Of a stretch of 64,000 bases of DNA, positions 38,411-48,400 are shown in pieces. A program made the translations under genes and the position numbers. The stretch's first letter is position 1; every line of letters begins with the position of its first letter. Source of the stretch: Bacteroidota bacterium (GTDB taxonomy: Bacteria > Bacteroidota > Bacteroidia > AKYH767-A > OLB10). Location of the stretch: positions 434,001-498,000 of the forward strand of contig JADKJB010000001.1 in the NCBI GenBank assembly GCA_016722525.1, written 5' to 3'. The notes below the pieces were generated by a model. The model made no database searches. It had not been told where the DNA came from and was given only the letters and a program-made list of their open reading frames with translations.

Positions 38411-39682
38411 ATGAAAACAAAAATTCTATCCGGAATCTTAATGGCATTCTTAGCATCGGTTCCACAAGTACTCACAGCACAATGGAACATGGTGAGGTTC
38501 GACGAATACAATAATTTTAACAAAGCGTTTACTGCTTCACCGCAAACAGCGTTTGTTGGCGGCACCAACATGACCGGTCCCGGTTCATTCCTATTGCGAA
38601 CAAATGATGGCGGCACTACCTGGGATTCGATCAATTTTAGTACATCTTTAGCTACCACAAACTTATATCACATGAGCTTTACAGATGTTAATAATGGATT
38701 TATTGGAGGCATTAATAACAACAATCAGATTTTAATGAGCACCACTGATAATGGCTCAACATGGAATACCATTACGCCCGATCCCTCCTCATCACTTCCC
38801 ATTATTTCTATTTCATTTATCAATCAGTTAGAAGGATTTGCAAGTAACGAATCGGAAATTTTCAAAACTACCGATGGAGGCGTTACCTGGGTTGCAAATC
38901 CCAGTCCATTAATAGTAAATACCATTGCGTTCACCGATATGTTTACTGGCTTTGCAGGTGGCACCACCGGAACATTAGCTTCAGTATTTAAAACAACCGA
39001 TGGAGGACAAACCTGGAGCAACCTTATTGCCACTACTAATGCGCAATCGTTTGTAAATGCTATGAAAAAGCTGGATGTAATAAATTCAAATGTGATTTAT
39101 TCATCACTGGAATACTCAAATAAAATATTTAAAACCAGCAATAGCGGTTTAACCTGGGACACTATTAGTATTTCACCAATTAATACCCTTCAAGATTTTG
39201 ATTTTATTAATGCCACCGATGGGCATGCGCTCTCCAGCATGGGAGAAATTTATGGAACCACTGATGGTGGACTTACCTGGAATTTTGAGTATGCTGTTTC
39301 GGGTGGAGTTTATGGTCCAAGTGTTTTCCTTTCTTCCCTTTCGTTTTCGGGAACCACCGGTTACGTTTGCGGAACTAGCGGACTTATCAAGAAATTTACT
39401 GATGGTACAACCGGAATGACTAATGGCAATAGCATTTTAGAACAAGTAACCCTATTTCCTAATCCGACAGCTAAAGGAAATGAGATATCAATGTCTGGAA
39501 TGGAAGGCAATTATACTATTGAAATAGTTAACAGTGTTGGTCAGTTGGTTGTTAAACAAGATCTGTATGCCGAAGGCAGCAATTCCGTCCATAAAATTAT
39601 GCCCATTTTATCGAGCGGAATATATTCTGTTTCCTTATTTAATGGTCACGAATGTGAAATTCTGAAATTGGTTGTGTATTAA
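38411..39682 (+). CDS. Secreted Ycf48/BNR-repeat protein with T9SS sorting tail
   Basis: This 423-residue secreted protein has a signal peptide (residues about 1-23). A beta-propeller region of repeated FKTTDGGxTW / STTDNGSTWNTI motifs follows, as in Ycf48 and sialidase BNR repeats; at least seven such motifs occur between residues 60 and 310. The C-terminal 80 residues start with LFPNPTAKGN and end in the GIYSVSLFNG.E..KLVVY pattern of type A T9SS sorting domains. The protein is therefore exported across the outer membrane and probably anchored to the surface. No enzymatic residues are visible; binding is likely. A terminator follows at 39713. Confidence 0.88.
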   Translation: MKTKILSGILMAFLASVPQVLTAQWNMVRFDEYNNFNKAFTASPQTAFVGGTNMTGPGSFLLRTNDGGTTWDSINFSTSLATTNLYHMSFTDVNNGFIGGINNNNQILMSTTDNGSTWNTITPDPSSSLPIISISFINQLEGFASNESEIFKTTDGGVTWVANPSPLIVNTIAFTDMFTGFAGGTTGTLASVFKTTDGGQTWSNLIATTNAQSFVNAMKKLDVINSNVIYSSLEYSNKIFKTSNSGLTWDTISISPINTLQDFDFINATDGHALSSMGEIYGTTDGGLTWNFEYAVSGGVYGPSVFLSSLSFSGTTGYVCGTSGLIKKFTDGTTGMTNGNSILEQVTLFPNPTAKGNEISMSGMEGNYTIEIVNSVGQLVVKQDLYAEGSNSVHKIMPILSSGIYSVSLFNGHECEILKLVVY

Positions 39683-39712
39683 TTCAATTATACTTTTAAT
39701 TTCGTTACTAGT

Positions 39713-39742
39713 AACAAGTCCCCGGATATGCCGGGGTCTTGT
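39713..39742 (+). terminator. Hairpin terminator after the Ycf48-like gene
   Basis: ACAAGTCCCCGG and CCGGGGTCTTGT form a 12-base stem with one mismatch around the loop ATATG, followed by TTTATTTGG. It lies 30 bases after the stop at 39682. Confidence 0.75.
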
Positions 39743-39927
39743 TTATTTGGAGGCTTTTCCTTTTTGAAAAATCAGGATGCAAGGTTTTACTGAGTTTTTC
39801 AATCAATGGAAAGTAGCATTTTGAATGAATGATTAAAGATTCATCCATATGTAAAAAAGCCTCCTTTTACATTTCTGGAAAATATTCCTTATTTTTATAT
39901 CCCTAATCAGGGAACAGAAAAATTGCT

Positions 39928-40702
39928 ATGCTAAAGCAGGAGCGACAATCAAAACAATTTTCTAAAAGCGCTGCGGCGGCCTATTCTCATTTGGATAATT
40001 TTATCAAATCTGCAAAACCGGAAGAATTACACAAGTATCGTGTAGAAATTAAAAAACTCAAGGCACTATTGTTTTTAAAAAGGATTTTCAGGAGCGTGAT
40101 GATGAAGCTTATCTATCAGTTCAATCATTGAAATTATTTCATGTTGCCGGTGAGATCAGACAATTGGACGTTAATCTTAAATTGTTAAAAAAATTTAATT
40201 TTATTGACCCGGACGCATTGGCCTCCCAACATAAATTAAGAGCCGGGCTGCTACTAAAACTACTATCCTTTTATAAAAAACATGAAAAGAAAATAAGTAA
40301 ATCCAATCATAAAATTGCCATTGACTTTGCAGATATTGATAATAACTTTATTGTATTAAAATTCAAAACACAATTTAGCAAAATCGGAAACAATTCTATT
40401 CATAAATTTAACAACCCCGACAAATTACATAAAGTAAGAAAACGAATTAAACAATTGCTATATATGTATTGGATTTTACCGAAATCCATCACGACCAATT
40501 TGAAGATTAATTTGAATTATCTGGAAAATTTGCAACACATTCTAGGTGAATGGCATGACTTGTTTTTAACTGAAAATTTTTTAAAGGACGACTTAATAAC
40601 AATAATGCGGCTTTCATAAAATTGAAAAATGCTGAGCGCATCCAAAAGAAACTTCTTAAAAAGCAATTGCGTGATTTCAAAACAAAGTTTTGGTTGAATT
40701 AA
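39928..40702 (+). CDS. CHAD-domain protein, frameshifted
   Basis: This all-helical CHAD-domain protein of about 257 residues belongs to a family that binds inorganic polyphosphate through rows of basic residues. The two repeat signatures are LHKYRVEIKKLKALL (residues about 36-50) and LHKVRKRIKQLLYMYW, each with the conserved His and basic positions. The coding sequence is in three frames: 39928 to about 40090, about 40090-40600, and about 40600-40702. Joining them gives FQERDDEAYLSVQSLKLFHVAGEIRQLD in the middle and KNAERIQKKLLKKQLRDF at the end. The tail at 40700-40702 supplies the stop. No polyphosphate kinase or CYTH gene is nearby. A terminator follows at 40712. Confidence 0.75.
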
Positions 40703-40711
40703 TTCAAAATT

Positions 40712-40746
40712 AAATCGGCTCTGCAATCAAGATGCAGAACCGATTT
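40712..40746. terminator. Bidirectional-looking hairpin terminator
   Basis: AAATCGGCTCTGCA and TGCAGAACCGATTT pair over 14 bases with one mismatch, with loop ATCAAGA. It lies between the convergent CHAD gene and the minus-strand secreted-protein gene and has AT-rich flanks on both sides, so it may serve both. Confidence 0.75.
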
Positions 40747-40812
40747 ATTCAAACCATTTTTATTTTTGTTTTGTTGCTTACTCAAGAGATTTGACGGTGG
40801 ATATATTCTGAA

Positions 40813-41889
40813 TTAGGGTGTTCGTGGTCGGGCAACAGGCTTCCTCTGCTGTTGATTTCCGGGCTTTGCTGATGGTCTGACTGCCGGTTTCGTTTTCGGC
40901 TTAGTTGATGGCTTTGTTTGAGGCCTGGAATCAGGTCTTGTCTGAGGACGTGTGGAGGGTTGTATTGTTGGTTTGCTATCAATTGCAGGATTGTTATTTC
41001 CTGGTCTTGATGGTCTGCCATCCATTGATGGAATATTTGTTCCGGGACGACCTGGCTTGCCAGGTGATGTAGTATTGGATTGACGAGGGCGATTCGTTGT
41101 ATTTGCTTTGTAGTTTTTTCTGTTCGCCTCAAAACGATTGTTAACATACGGTGAAGATGTCCTGCGGGGAGCATAAACCTGTTGAGCATAATTTGAACGA
41201 CGGTAATTGTAATAGTGATAATGGTGATGGTAATGTGCACAACTCATGTAGTGCCATCTCCATGGTGTTGGCGGCCATGGGCTCCAATAAGAAGGATAAT
41301 AATCCCAATACCATGGGGAGACCCAAACTATGTAAACTGGTGCATAAAGAAAAGGAACACATGGCCAGAACCACACATTTACATACATACCCTGAAGGCC
41401 CGGAGAGTATGCTGAAGGACCCCTTTTAATGTCGCCATTATCTGGCGGTTCAACCGCTTCAACCGGTTCCAGTATTTTTTCTTCGCCGTAAACATCCTCA
41501 TTTCCAACAATTTGGATAAAAGCAGATTTATCACCATCTTTTTCGAGTTCAATAACTGCCACATCCTGAGATTCTATTTTTGATATGGGTACTTGCAAAA
41601 CAATTGCATGTACATTTTCTTTTGAATTGTCAACGACCCTGATATAATCAGTTTTGCCATCTCCATTAAGATCCAGATTATTAACTGAATTTTCTTTGTC
41701 ATTCAATCTTTTTTCAAAATCTTCCAAGGAACCGGATTCTTTGAATAGATCCAAAGCACCCTGCAGACTGAAGTTATCACCTGGCATACCGGTGCTGTCA
41801 GCAAAATTAATTTCACCTCTTTCCTGTGCTTTTACTTTACTTGTGATGAAAATCAAGCCCAGCAAAGTAAGAATTCGAATTGTTTTCAT
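40813..41889 (-). CDS. Secreted aromatic/His-rich protein with basic Pro-rich tail
   Basis: This 358-residue exported protein has a signal peptide (about residues 1-21, ending SKVKAQ). Residues about 45-150 form a compact domain (DLNGDGKTDYIRVVDN, then VAVIELEKDGDKSAFIQIVG) found in several Bacteroidota secreted proteins. Residues about 175-235 are extremely rich in Trp, Tyr, His and Pro (WVSPWYWDYYPSYWSPW, then HYHHHYHYYNY), suggesting metal or surface binding. The last 120 residues are a low-complexity basic tail with repeating T/S-K/R-P triplets. No T9SS tail is present. An overlapping frame at 40782-41240 is a shadow. Family unknown; the pattern is typical of envelope proteins. Confidence 0.75.
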   Translation of the reverse strand: MKTIRILTLLGLIFITSKVKAQERGEINFADSTGMPGDNFSLQGALDLFKESGSLEDFEKRLNDKENSVNNLDLNGDGKTDYIRVVDNSKENVHAIVLQVPISKIESQDVAVIELEKDGDKSAFIQIVGNEDVYGEEKILEPVEAVEPPDNGDIKRGPSAYSPGLQGMYVNVWFWPCVPFLYAPVYIVWVSPWYWDYYPSYWSPWPPTPWRWHYMSCAHYHHHYHYYNYRRSNYAQQVYAPRRTSSPYVNNRFEANRKNYKANTTNRPRQSNTTSPGKPGRPGTNIPSMDGRPSRPGNNNPAIDSKPTIQPSTRPQTRPDSRPQTKPSTKPKTKPAVRPSAKPGNQQQRKPVARPRTP

Positions 41890-42606
41890 AATGATCGATT
41901 TTTATTTTAGGATTATATTAAAAGTAAATGGTTTAATTGAATAAGGGGGTGATAAAAGTCATAAGATGGAAAAATCAATAATCAGGCATAATGAGCTTGA
42001 TTATTGGGTCTATATAAACTATTATAGTTTCTATATAATAGAATTGCTGAAAATTTTTAAGTTGACGATTCAAAATGGTATAATTTCTTGCATAAAAATT
42101 TATACATTAGGGGGAATTTTAATTGAGGGATTTGCACATTTTTCTGATCGTGGGTAATAAAATCATATACCTTGACTTTAATTTGTAGTGTTTTTAAAGA
42201 TTTTGATGTAAAAAATGATTTTTGAATTTACTTTATTTACTATTAAAAAAGTCGATTTATTACTAATAAGGCTCTAGTTATTAAGTTTTGTTAAAAATGA
42301 GACATTTTTAGTTAAATTTGAATCATCAGATGTTTGATTCTATTCATAAAAAGGGCTTTTATCTGATTCCCATTAAACTCATACAGTTAGCAGTAGATGA
42401 AATCAAATGGCAGAATTTAACCAATAGGGGCAGGCAAAAGTTCTGCAGGAAGAAGTTAAAATATCAAATTCATTAACAACTGCTTGTAAATAAATTTTTA
42501 TTCTCATAAATCATAGACCCATAACAATGTGTTACTTTTACTTTGAATTATTGGAATTTTCCTATCCAAAGAAATCTAAATTTACCATAAAGACTCAACT
42601 ATAATC
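41890..42606. other. 717-base AT-rich gap without identified gene
   Basis: This lies between the divergent secreted-protein gene (minus) and the ELWxxDGT gene (plus). It contains only short frames with no recognisable product, long AT-rich stretches and no convincing hairpin. It probably holds the two divergent promoters, but no TAnnTTTG element with a good -33 partner was found. Confidence 0.5.
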
Positions 42607-45057
42607 ATGAAAATTACATTCAAACTTCTTATCACAAGTATTTTTTTTCCTACAATGTTAATAGGACAAACACCCACATTGTTAAAGGATATAATAAGCG
42701 GAAATGTTGGCGGGTTTCAAACTGCGAGTACGTATAATTACTATGATTATCCTTTTTCCAAAGTATGGGAGAAAAACGGGGAGGTGTTTTTTATTGCATG
42801 CAACTTCGCTACAGTCCCTAATGGATCTACTCCAACCAACAATTTAGAACTTTGGAAAAGCGATGGGACTACTTCAGGAACGGTACTGCTTAAGGATATT
42901 AATCCGGGAAATAATCCATCATATCCTTCTGATTTTATTGATATAAATGGAACTTTATACTTCACTGCTTTTACTAATGCACTTGGTAGAGAATTATGGA
43001 AGACGGATGGGACTTCCGGAGGAACTGTTTTGGTAAAAGAAATTATTAATGGAACGGTAGGAGGTTTTCAAACTGCGAGCACTTATAATTATTATGATTA
43101 CGCCTTCAGTGTAGTTTGGCAAACCGGAAACACCTTTTATTTTACAGCTAACGGTTACGCTTCTGTTCCAAATGGCAACACTCCTACCAACAATATTGAA
43201 CTTTGGAAAAGTGATGGCACTGCTGCCGGTACTGAAATTGTGAAAGATATTTTCACCGGAAATCAATCTTCCTACCCAACTAATTTTACAGCTATTAACG
43301 GAACTCTTTATTTCACTGCTTTTACGAATGCGCTAGGCCGTGAATTGTGGAAGACGGATGGTTCAAATGGAGGAACCCAATTGGTCAAAGAAATTATAAA
43401 TGGCACTATAGGAGGTTTTCAAACAGCCAGTACTTACGATTATTATGATTACCCCTTGAATGTAGTTTGGCAAACCGGAAACACCTTTTATTTTACAGCT
43501 AACGGATACGCTTCTGTCCCAAACGGCAACACTCCTACCAACAATATTGAACTTTGGAAAAGTGATGGCACCGATGCAGGAACAATGATGGTGAAAGATA
43601 TTTATGTTGGCAATGCCTCTTCCTACCCATCAGATTTCAGAGACATTAATGGAACACTGTACTTTACGGCATATACCAATGCATTGGGACGAGAATTGTG
43701 GAAGACGGATGGTTCAAATGGAGGAACCCAATTGGTCAAAGAAATTATAAATGGCACTGTAGGAGGTTTTCAAACTGCGAGCACTTATAATTATTATGAT
43801 TACGCCTTCAGTGTAGTTTGGCAAACCGGAAACACCTTTTATTTTACAGCTAACGGTTACGCTTCTGTTCCAAATGGCAACACTCCTACCAACAATATTG
43901 AACTTTGGAAAAGTGATGGCACTGCTGCCGGAACTGAAATTGTGAAAGATATTTTCACCGGAAATCAACCTTCCTACCCAGCTAATTTTACAGCTATTAA
44001 CGGAACTCTTTATTTCACTGCTTTTACGAATGCGCTAGGCCGTGAATTGTGGAAGACGGATGGTTCAAATGGAGGAACCCAATTGGTAAAAGAAATTATA
44101 AATGGCACTGTAGGGGGTTTTCAAACAGCCAGTACTTACGATTATTATGATTACCCCTTGAATGTAGTTTGGCAAACCGGAAACACCTTTTATTTTACAG
44201 CTAACGGATACGCTTCTGTCCCAAACGGCAACACTCCTACCAACAATATTGAACTTTGGAAAAGTGATGGCACTGCATCGGGAACTGTTATAGTTAAAGA
44301 CATTTATATTGGAAATCCTGCCTCTTATCCCTCCTCATTCAGAGACATCAACGGCACTTTGTATTTTACTGCATATACCAACTCGTTGGGTCGGGAATTG
44401 TGGAAGTCGGACGGTACCACTGGTGGAACAACCCTGGTAAAAGAAATTATTAATGGGACCGTTGGAGGTTTCCAAACGGCAAGCACTTATGACTATTATG
44501 ATTATCCTTTTAATGTTGTTTTTAATATTGGAAACTCCTTTTATTTTGTAGCGAACGATTATGCTTCTGTACCGAATGGGAATACCCCTAACAACAATAT
44601 CGAGTTATGGAAATCGGATGGTACCCCGGGAGGAACTTCTAAAGTATTAGATATTCACCCTTCAACTACGGATGGTTCTTACCCATCCTATTTTACCAAT
44701 GCACTAGGTAAAATATTTTTCATTGCCAACGACAATTCTCATGGCAATGAATTATGGACTATCGCTATTCCTGTTTCAGATGGAGAGGAGTTGACATTGG
44801 ATCAATCATTAAAAATATTTCCCAATCCAACTGCTGGTAATTTATTTATAGAATATCATTCTAAAAATTCAGAACAACGAATTGAAAATATATCATTGAC
44901 CGATCTGCGTGGTCGTGAATTGTATTTTGCTGATCTAAAAATTAATTCTAACTATTTTCGTCACACCCTTGATATCAATTCACTTGCTCCAGGCATGTAC
45001 TGTATTAAATTATCCACTGATTCGGGATCCATTGTGAAAAAAGTTATTAAAGAATAG
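42607..45057 (+). CDS. ELWxxDGT-repeat secreted protein with T9SS sorting tail
   Basis: This 816-residue surface protein has a signal peptide (about 1-20). Residues about 30-720 consist of six near-identical 117-residue units, each with GGFQTASTY.YYDY, NNIELWKSDGT..GT and NALGRELWKTDG. ELW.SDGT is the diagnostic motif of ELWxxDGT (hyalin-like, beta-propeller) repeats. The C-terminal 85 residues (LKIFPNPTAGNLFIEYHS ... APGMYCIKLSTDSG) are a type A T9SS sorting domain. No enzymatic domain is visible; a structural or adhesive role is likely. The repeats are nearly identical at DNA level, so copy number may vary between strains. Confidence 0.9.
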   Translation: MKITFKLLITSIFFPTMLIGQTPTLLKDIISGNVGGFQTASTYNYYDYPFSKVWEKNGEVFFIACNFATVPNGSTPTNNLELWKSDGTTSGTVLLKDINPGNNPSYPSDFIDINGTLYFTAFTNALGRELWKTDGTSGGTVLVKEIINGTVGGFQTASTYNYYDYAFSVVWQTGNTFYFTANGYASVPNGNTPTNNIELWKSDGTAAGTEIVKDIFTGNQSSYPTNFTAINGTLYFTAFTNALGRELWKTDGSNGGTQLVKEIINGTIGGFQTASTYDYYDYPLNVVWQTGNTFYFTANGYASVPNGNTPTNNIELWKSDGTDAGTMMVKDIYVGNASSYPSDFRDINGTLYFTAYTNALGRELWKTDGSNGGTQLVKEIINGTVGGFQTASTYNYYDYAFSVVWQTGNTFYFTANGYASVPNGNTPTNNIELWKSDGTAAGTEIVKDIFTGNQPSYPANFTAINGTLYFTAFTNALGRELWKTDGSNGGTQLVKEIINGTVGGFQTASTYDYYDYPLNVVWQTGNTFYFTANGYASVPNGNTPTNNIELWKSDGTASGTVIVKDIYIGNPASYPSSFRDINGTLYFTAYTNSLGRELWKSDGTTGGTTLVKEIINGTVGGFQTASTYDYYDYPFNVVFNIGNSFYFVANDYASVPNGNTPNNNIELWKSDGTPGGTSKVLDIHPSTTDGSYPSYFTNALGKIFFIANDNSHGNELWTIAIPVSDGEELTLDQSLKIFPNPTAGNLFIEYHSKNSEQRIENISLTDLRGRELYFADLKINSNYFRHTLDINSLAPGMYCIKLSTDSGSIVKKVIKE
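42697..44769 (+). repeat. Six tandem 351-bp coding repeats
   Basis: The GGFQTAS-coding motif recurs at 42709, 43060, 43411, 43762, 44113 and 44464, exactly 351 bases apart. Units 2 and 4, and units 3 and 5, are almost identical. A 702-base segment (units 2-3) has therefore been duplicated as a block to give units 4-5. Units 1 and 6 are the most diverged. Confidence 0.92.
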
Positions 45058-45362
45058 CACCTCTTGCTTCTAGAAGGATGGTTGCATCAACGCATTTTTA
45101 AGTAATTCATCTTATAATTTTAATTTTTCATCATTCCCTTTTACGGAAAAATTATCCCGGCAGGTCAAATTTAGTTGACAATTCCTTTTCCATACAGGAA
45201 ATTACTAAGTACTGTTTTTCAGAAAAAAAGGGATTAAACAAGAACTAATTTTCACAACTAATTAATAGTCTAAGCACTATGTGCTCGTAGGGCACTTTTG
45301 TTTAAGCAGAATTTAATTAGATTTCCAACTTATAAATATGCGGAATCAATTCAAGTTTTCCC

Positions 45363-45370
45363 TATATTTG
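45363..45370 (+). promoter_or_regulatory. -7 element before the vHPO-like gene
   Basis: TATATTTG matches the TAnnTTTG consensus. It lies 32 bases before the first possible ATG (45402) and 86 before the preferred one (45456). The rest of the 344-base gap after the ELWxxDGT gene shows only a weak GTGC/GCAC hairpin near 45280-45295. Confidence 0.4.
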
Positions 45371-45455
45371 ATAATCCTATGAATATTTAAACCGCCACAA
45401 AATGAACTTCAAACACACGCTCCAAATTATTTCATCCCGATTAAAATTATTGGAT

Positions 45456-48400
45456 ATGAAAATACAGCATCTTTTATTGCTCTCCAGTTTACTGTTGATC
45501 AATAGTACTGCGCAATCACAATGGCTCGACTGGGCTGATGAAACCGCTACACGCTTAACGCTATCCTCAGTCGCTAATAGTGATGGTGAGGAAAAAGACT
45601 TTTGGGCTGCCGATTTGAATAATGATGGGAAAGAAGACTTAATTGTGGTAAGAAAGCAGCCATTTTCAACTTCTTCTCAACCTGGCAAATCTAATTTATT
45701 ACTGATGAATGTTAATGGTCAGTTGATTGATCAAACATCACAGTATGCACCTGAATTTATAAGTATCATAAATTTTGCAAGAGATATTTATGTTGGCGAT
45801 TTTGATGGAGATAACTGGAAGGATGTAATTGTAGCCAATACCTTTGGACAACAGCCGCTGTATTACAAAAACAGGGGCAACGACCTTTCCGGCAACTGGC
45901 TTGGACTATTGAATGAATCGTCAACTCGTTTTCCAATATTAAATGATGACACACCTTTATTTTGTGCTGTTTGGGGTGGTGATGTGAATGGTGATCTGAG
46001 TCCGGACATTTATTTTGTAAATTACAAAGTGAATTCTGGTGGTGGTACGGCAAAAGATTTTTTACTTATCAATGATGGTACCGGTCATTTTACTAATGAA
46101 AGTCAGGCCCGATTGGGAACACTTCGAAATTCTGCTTTTGGTACTGCAGTTCAAATTACGGATATGGATAATGATGGCGACAATGACATTGTAAAAAATA
46201 CAACACTTTATAATGTTTCCCCATGGAATGCAAGAGGAGTTATAGTTATGTTTAACAATGGAACTGGCAATTTCACCAACTGGCAAAATTTGGTTCCGAC
46301 CTCATCACCTTATATGTTCGAAATTGCTGACTTTAACATGGATGGCAAAAAAGATCTTTATGTTGTTGATGATGGAAGTGATTACCTACTAACCATTACG
46401 TCTATTGTTGCTAATACCAGCTTAGTCTTCACAAAAACAAATTTAAATTTTTCAAGTTCTAACGGGTTTGGCGGAAACGTTCATGCCGCCGATCTCGATT
46501 TAGATGGGGACATGGATATTGGCGTAGCAGATGTTGATGTTGATATTCCTCCCTGCAATAGCAGCAGACGGATGGCTATTTACAAAAACAATGGCGGCGT
46601 TTTTTCTGATCCCTATGGTTCAACTATATTTTCCTGGGCTGATAATAGTTACGACTTTGCCTGGATTGATATTAATAACGATGGGTTAAAAGATTTTGTT
46701 ACCGGATTTTGTGCCGGCTATGGTGTTATAATGAGTGATAACTGCGGGCTGGCACCTGTTCCTTCCGACTACGATCAGGATGGATTAGCAGATGCTTGTG
46801 ATCCTTGTCCAACGAATCCTGATCCCAATTGCGCTCCACCAACCAATTACCCAACTGTAAGTACCAACAACAGTATTGCTCGTCAATGGAATGAATTATT
46901 GCTGGCATCCATAAGAAGAGATTTTGCGCGCCCTACAGTTCATGCCCGCAATCTATTTCACGTTTCCTCTGCCATGTGGGATGCATGGTCTGTATATGAT
47001 AATGTTTCCTGTGAATTTCTTTTAGGCAAAACTGTGAATGGCTTTACATGTGCATTTAATGGCATTCCGGCCTCGGTTGCTATTCCCGCCGACAGGAACA
47101 AAGCCATCAGTTACGCTTCTTATCGATTATTGCGTCATCGTTTTGCAAATTCTCCTCAGGCACAATTGTTATACAAAGCTTATAACGTTCATATGGATAC
47201 ATTGGGCTATGACACTACATTTGTTTCCATCGATTATTCAACTGGAAATGCAGCAGCATTAGGAAATTATATAGCGCAGTGTTACATCAACTATGGGTTG
47301 CAGGATGGATCTAATGAGCAAAATAGTTATGCCAGCACCAGTTACGCTCCTGTTAATCCTCCATTAAATGTTGATGTTCCAGGCAACCCTAACATCATCG
47401 ATTTGAATCGTTGGCAACCGTTAACACTGGATCTTTTCATCGATCAAAGTGGCAATCAAATTCCTGGTGCAACGCCTCCGTTTCTAAGTCCCGAGTGGGG
47501 TAAAGTAAAACCCTTTGCATTACAATCCGGTGATTTAACAACTTATCAAAGAAACGGATTTGACTACAAAGTTTATCACGATCCGGGCGCACCTCCACAA
47601 CTTCAAATGGATGGAGGAGGAACCTCTGCACAATACAAATACAATTTCTCATTGGTTTCTGTGTGGTCATCGCATCTCAATCCGGATGATGGTGTGATGT
47701 GGGATATATCTCCTGCCACACAGGGCAACAGAAATGTACTTCCTGCAACTGTTAATGATTATCCTAATTTTTATAATTTAACCGGAGGAGGAACAACAAA
47801 TGTCGGGCATACAATAAATCCTGTTACCGGTCAGCCTTATGCACCCAATATTGTGGCAAGAGGTGATTACTCCCGGGTATTGGCAGAATTTTGGGCCGAT
47901 GGGCCTGAATCTGAAACACCACCCGGCCATTGGTTTACTATTTTTAATTATATCACAGATCACCCTTTACAAACAAAAGAGTATAAAGGAACAGGTGCCC
48001 CTTTGAACGATCTGGAATGGGATGTAAAAGGATACTTTGCATTGGGTGGAACTATGCATGATGTTGCAATAACTGCCTGGGGAATGAAGGGCTGGTATGA
48101 TTATATCAGGCCTATTTCTGCTATAAGAGCAATGGCTGCGTTAGGTCAAAGCAGTGATCCGGGAGCCTTGTCGTATCATCTTGCAGGAATTCCATTAATC
48201 CCTGGTTACATTGAATTGGTTTTAGCTGGCGATTCATTAGCAGCTGGCGGAGCAAATGTTGGGAAGATAAAATTATTTGCCTGGAGAGGTCACAATGTAA
48301 TTAATAATGTAGATACTGATCATGCCGGCTCGGGATGGATTCTTGCTGAAAATTGGCTTCCCTATCAGCGACCCTCTTTTGTAACTCCTCCTTTTGCAGG

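Noticed and set aside
40782..41240. 152-residue minus-strand frame
   Set aside because: It overlaps the Pro-rich tail of the secreted protein at 40813-41889 in another frame and consists of low-complexity shadow coding.
41966..42157. 63-residue frame in the 717-base gap
   Set aside because: AT-rich, no family, no start context; not better than chance.
42994..43968. Antisense frames with identical N-termini at 42994-43266 and 43714-43968
   Set aside because: They are reverse-strand shadows of the ELWxxDGT repeats; their similarity only reflects the 702-base duplication.
45402..45455. Upstream ATG of the vHPO-like gene
   Set aside because: It would place 18 polar residues before a perfect signal peptide; the ATG at 45456 gives a normal export signal.
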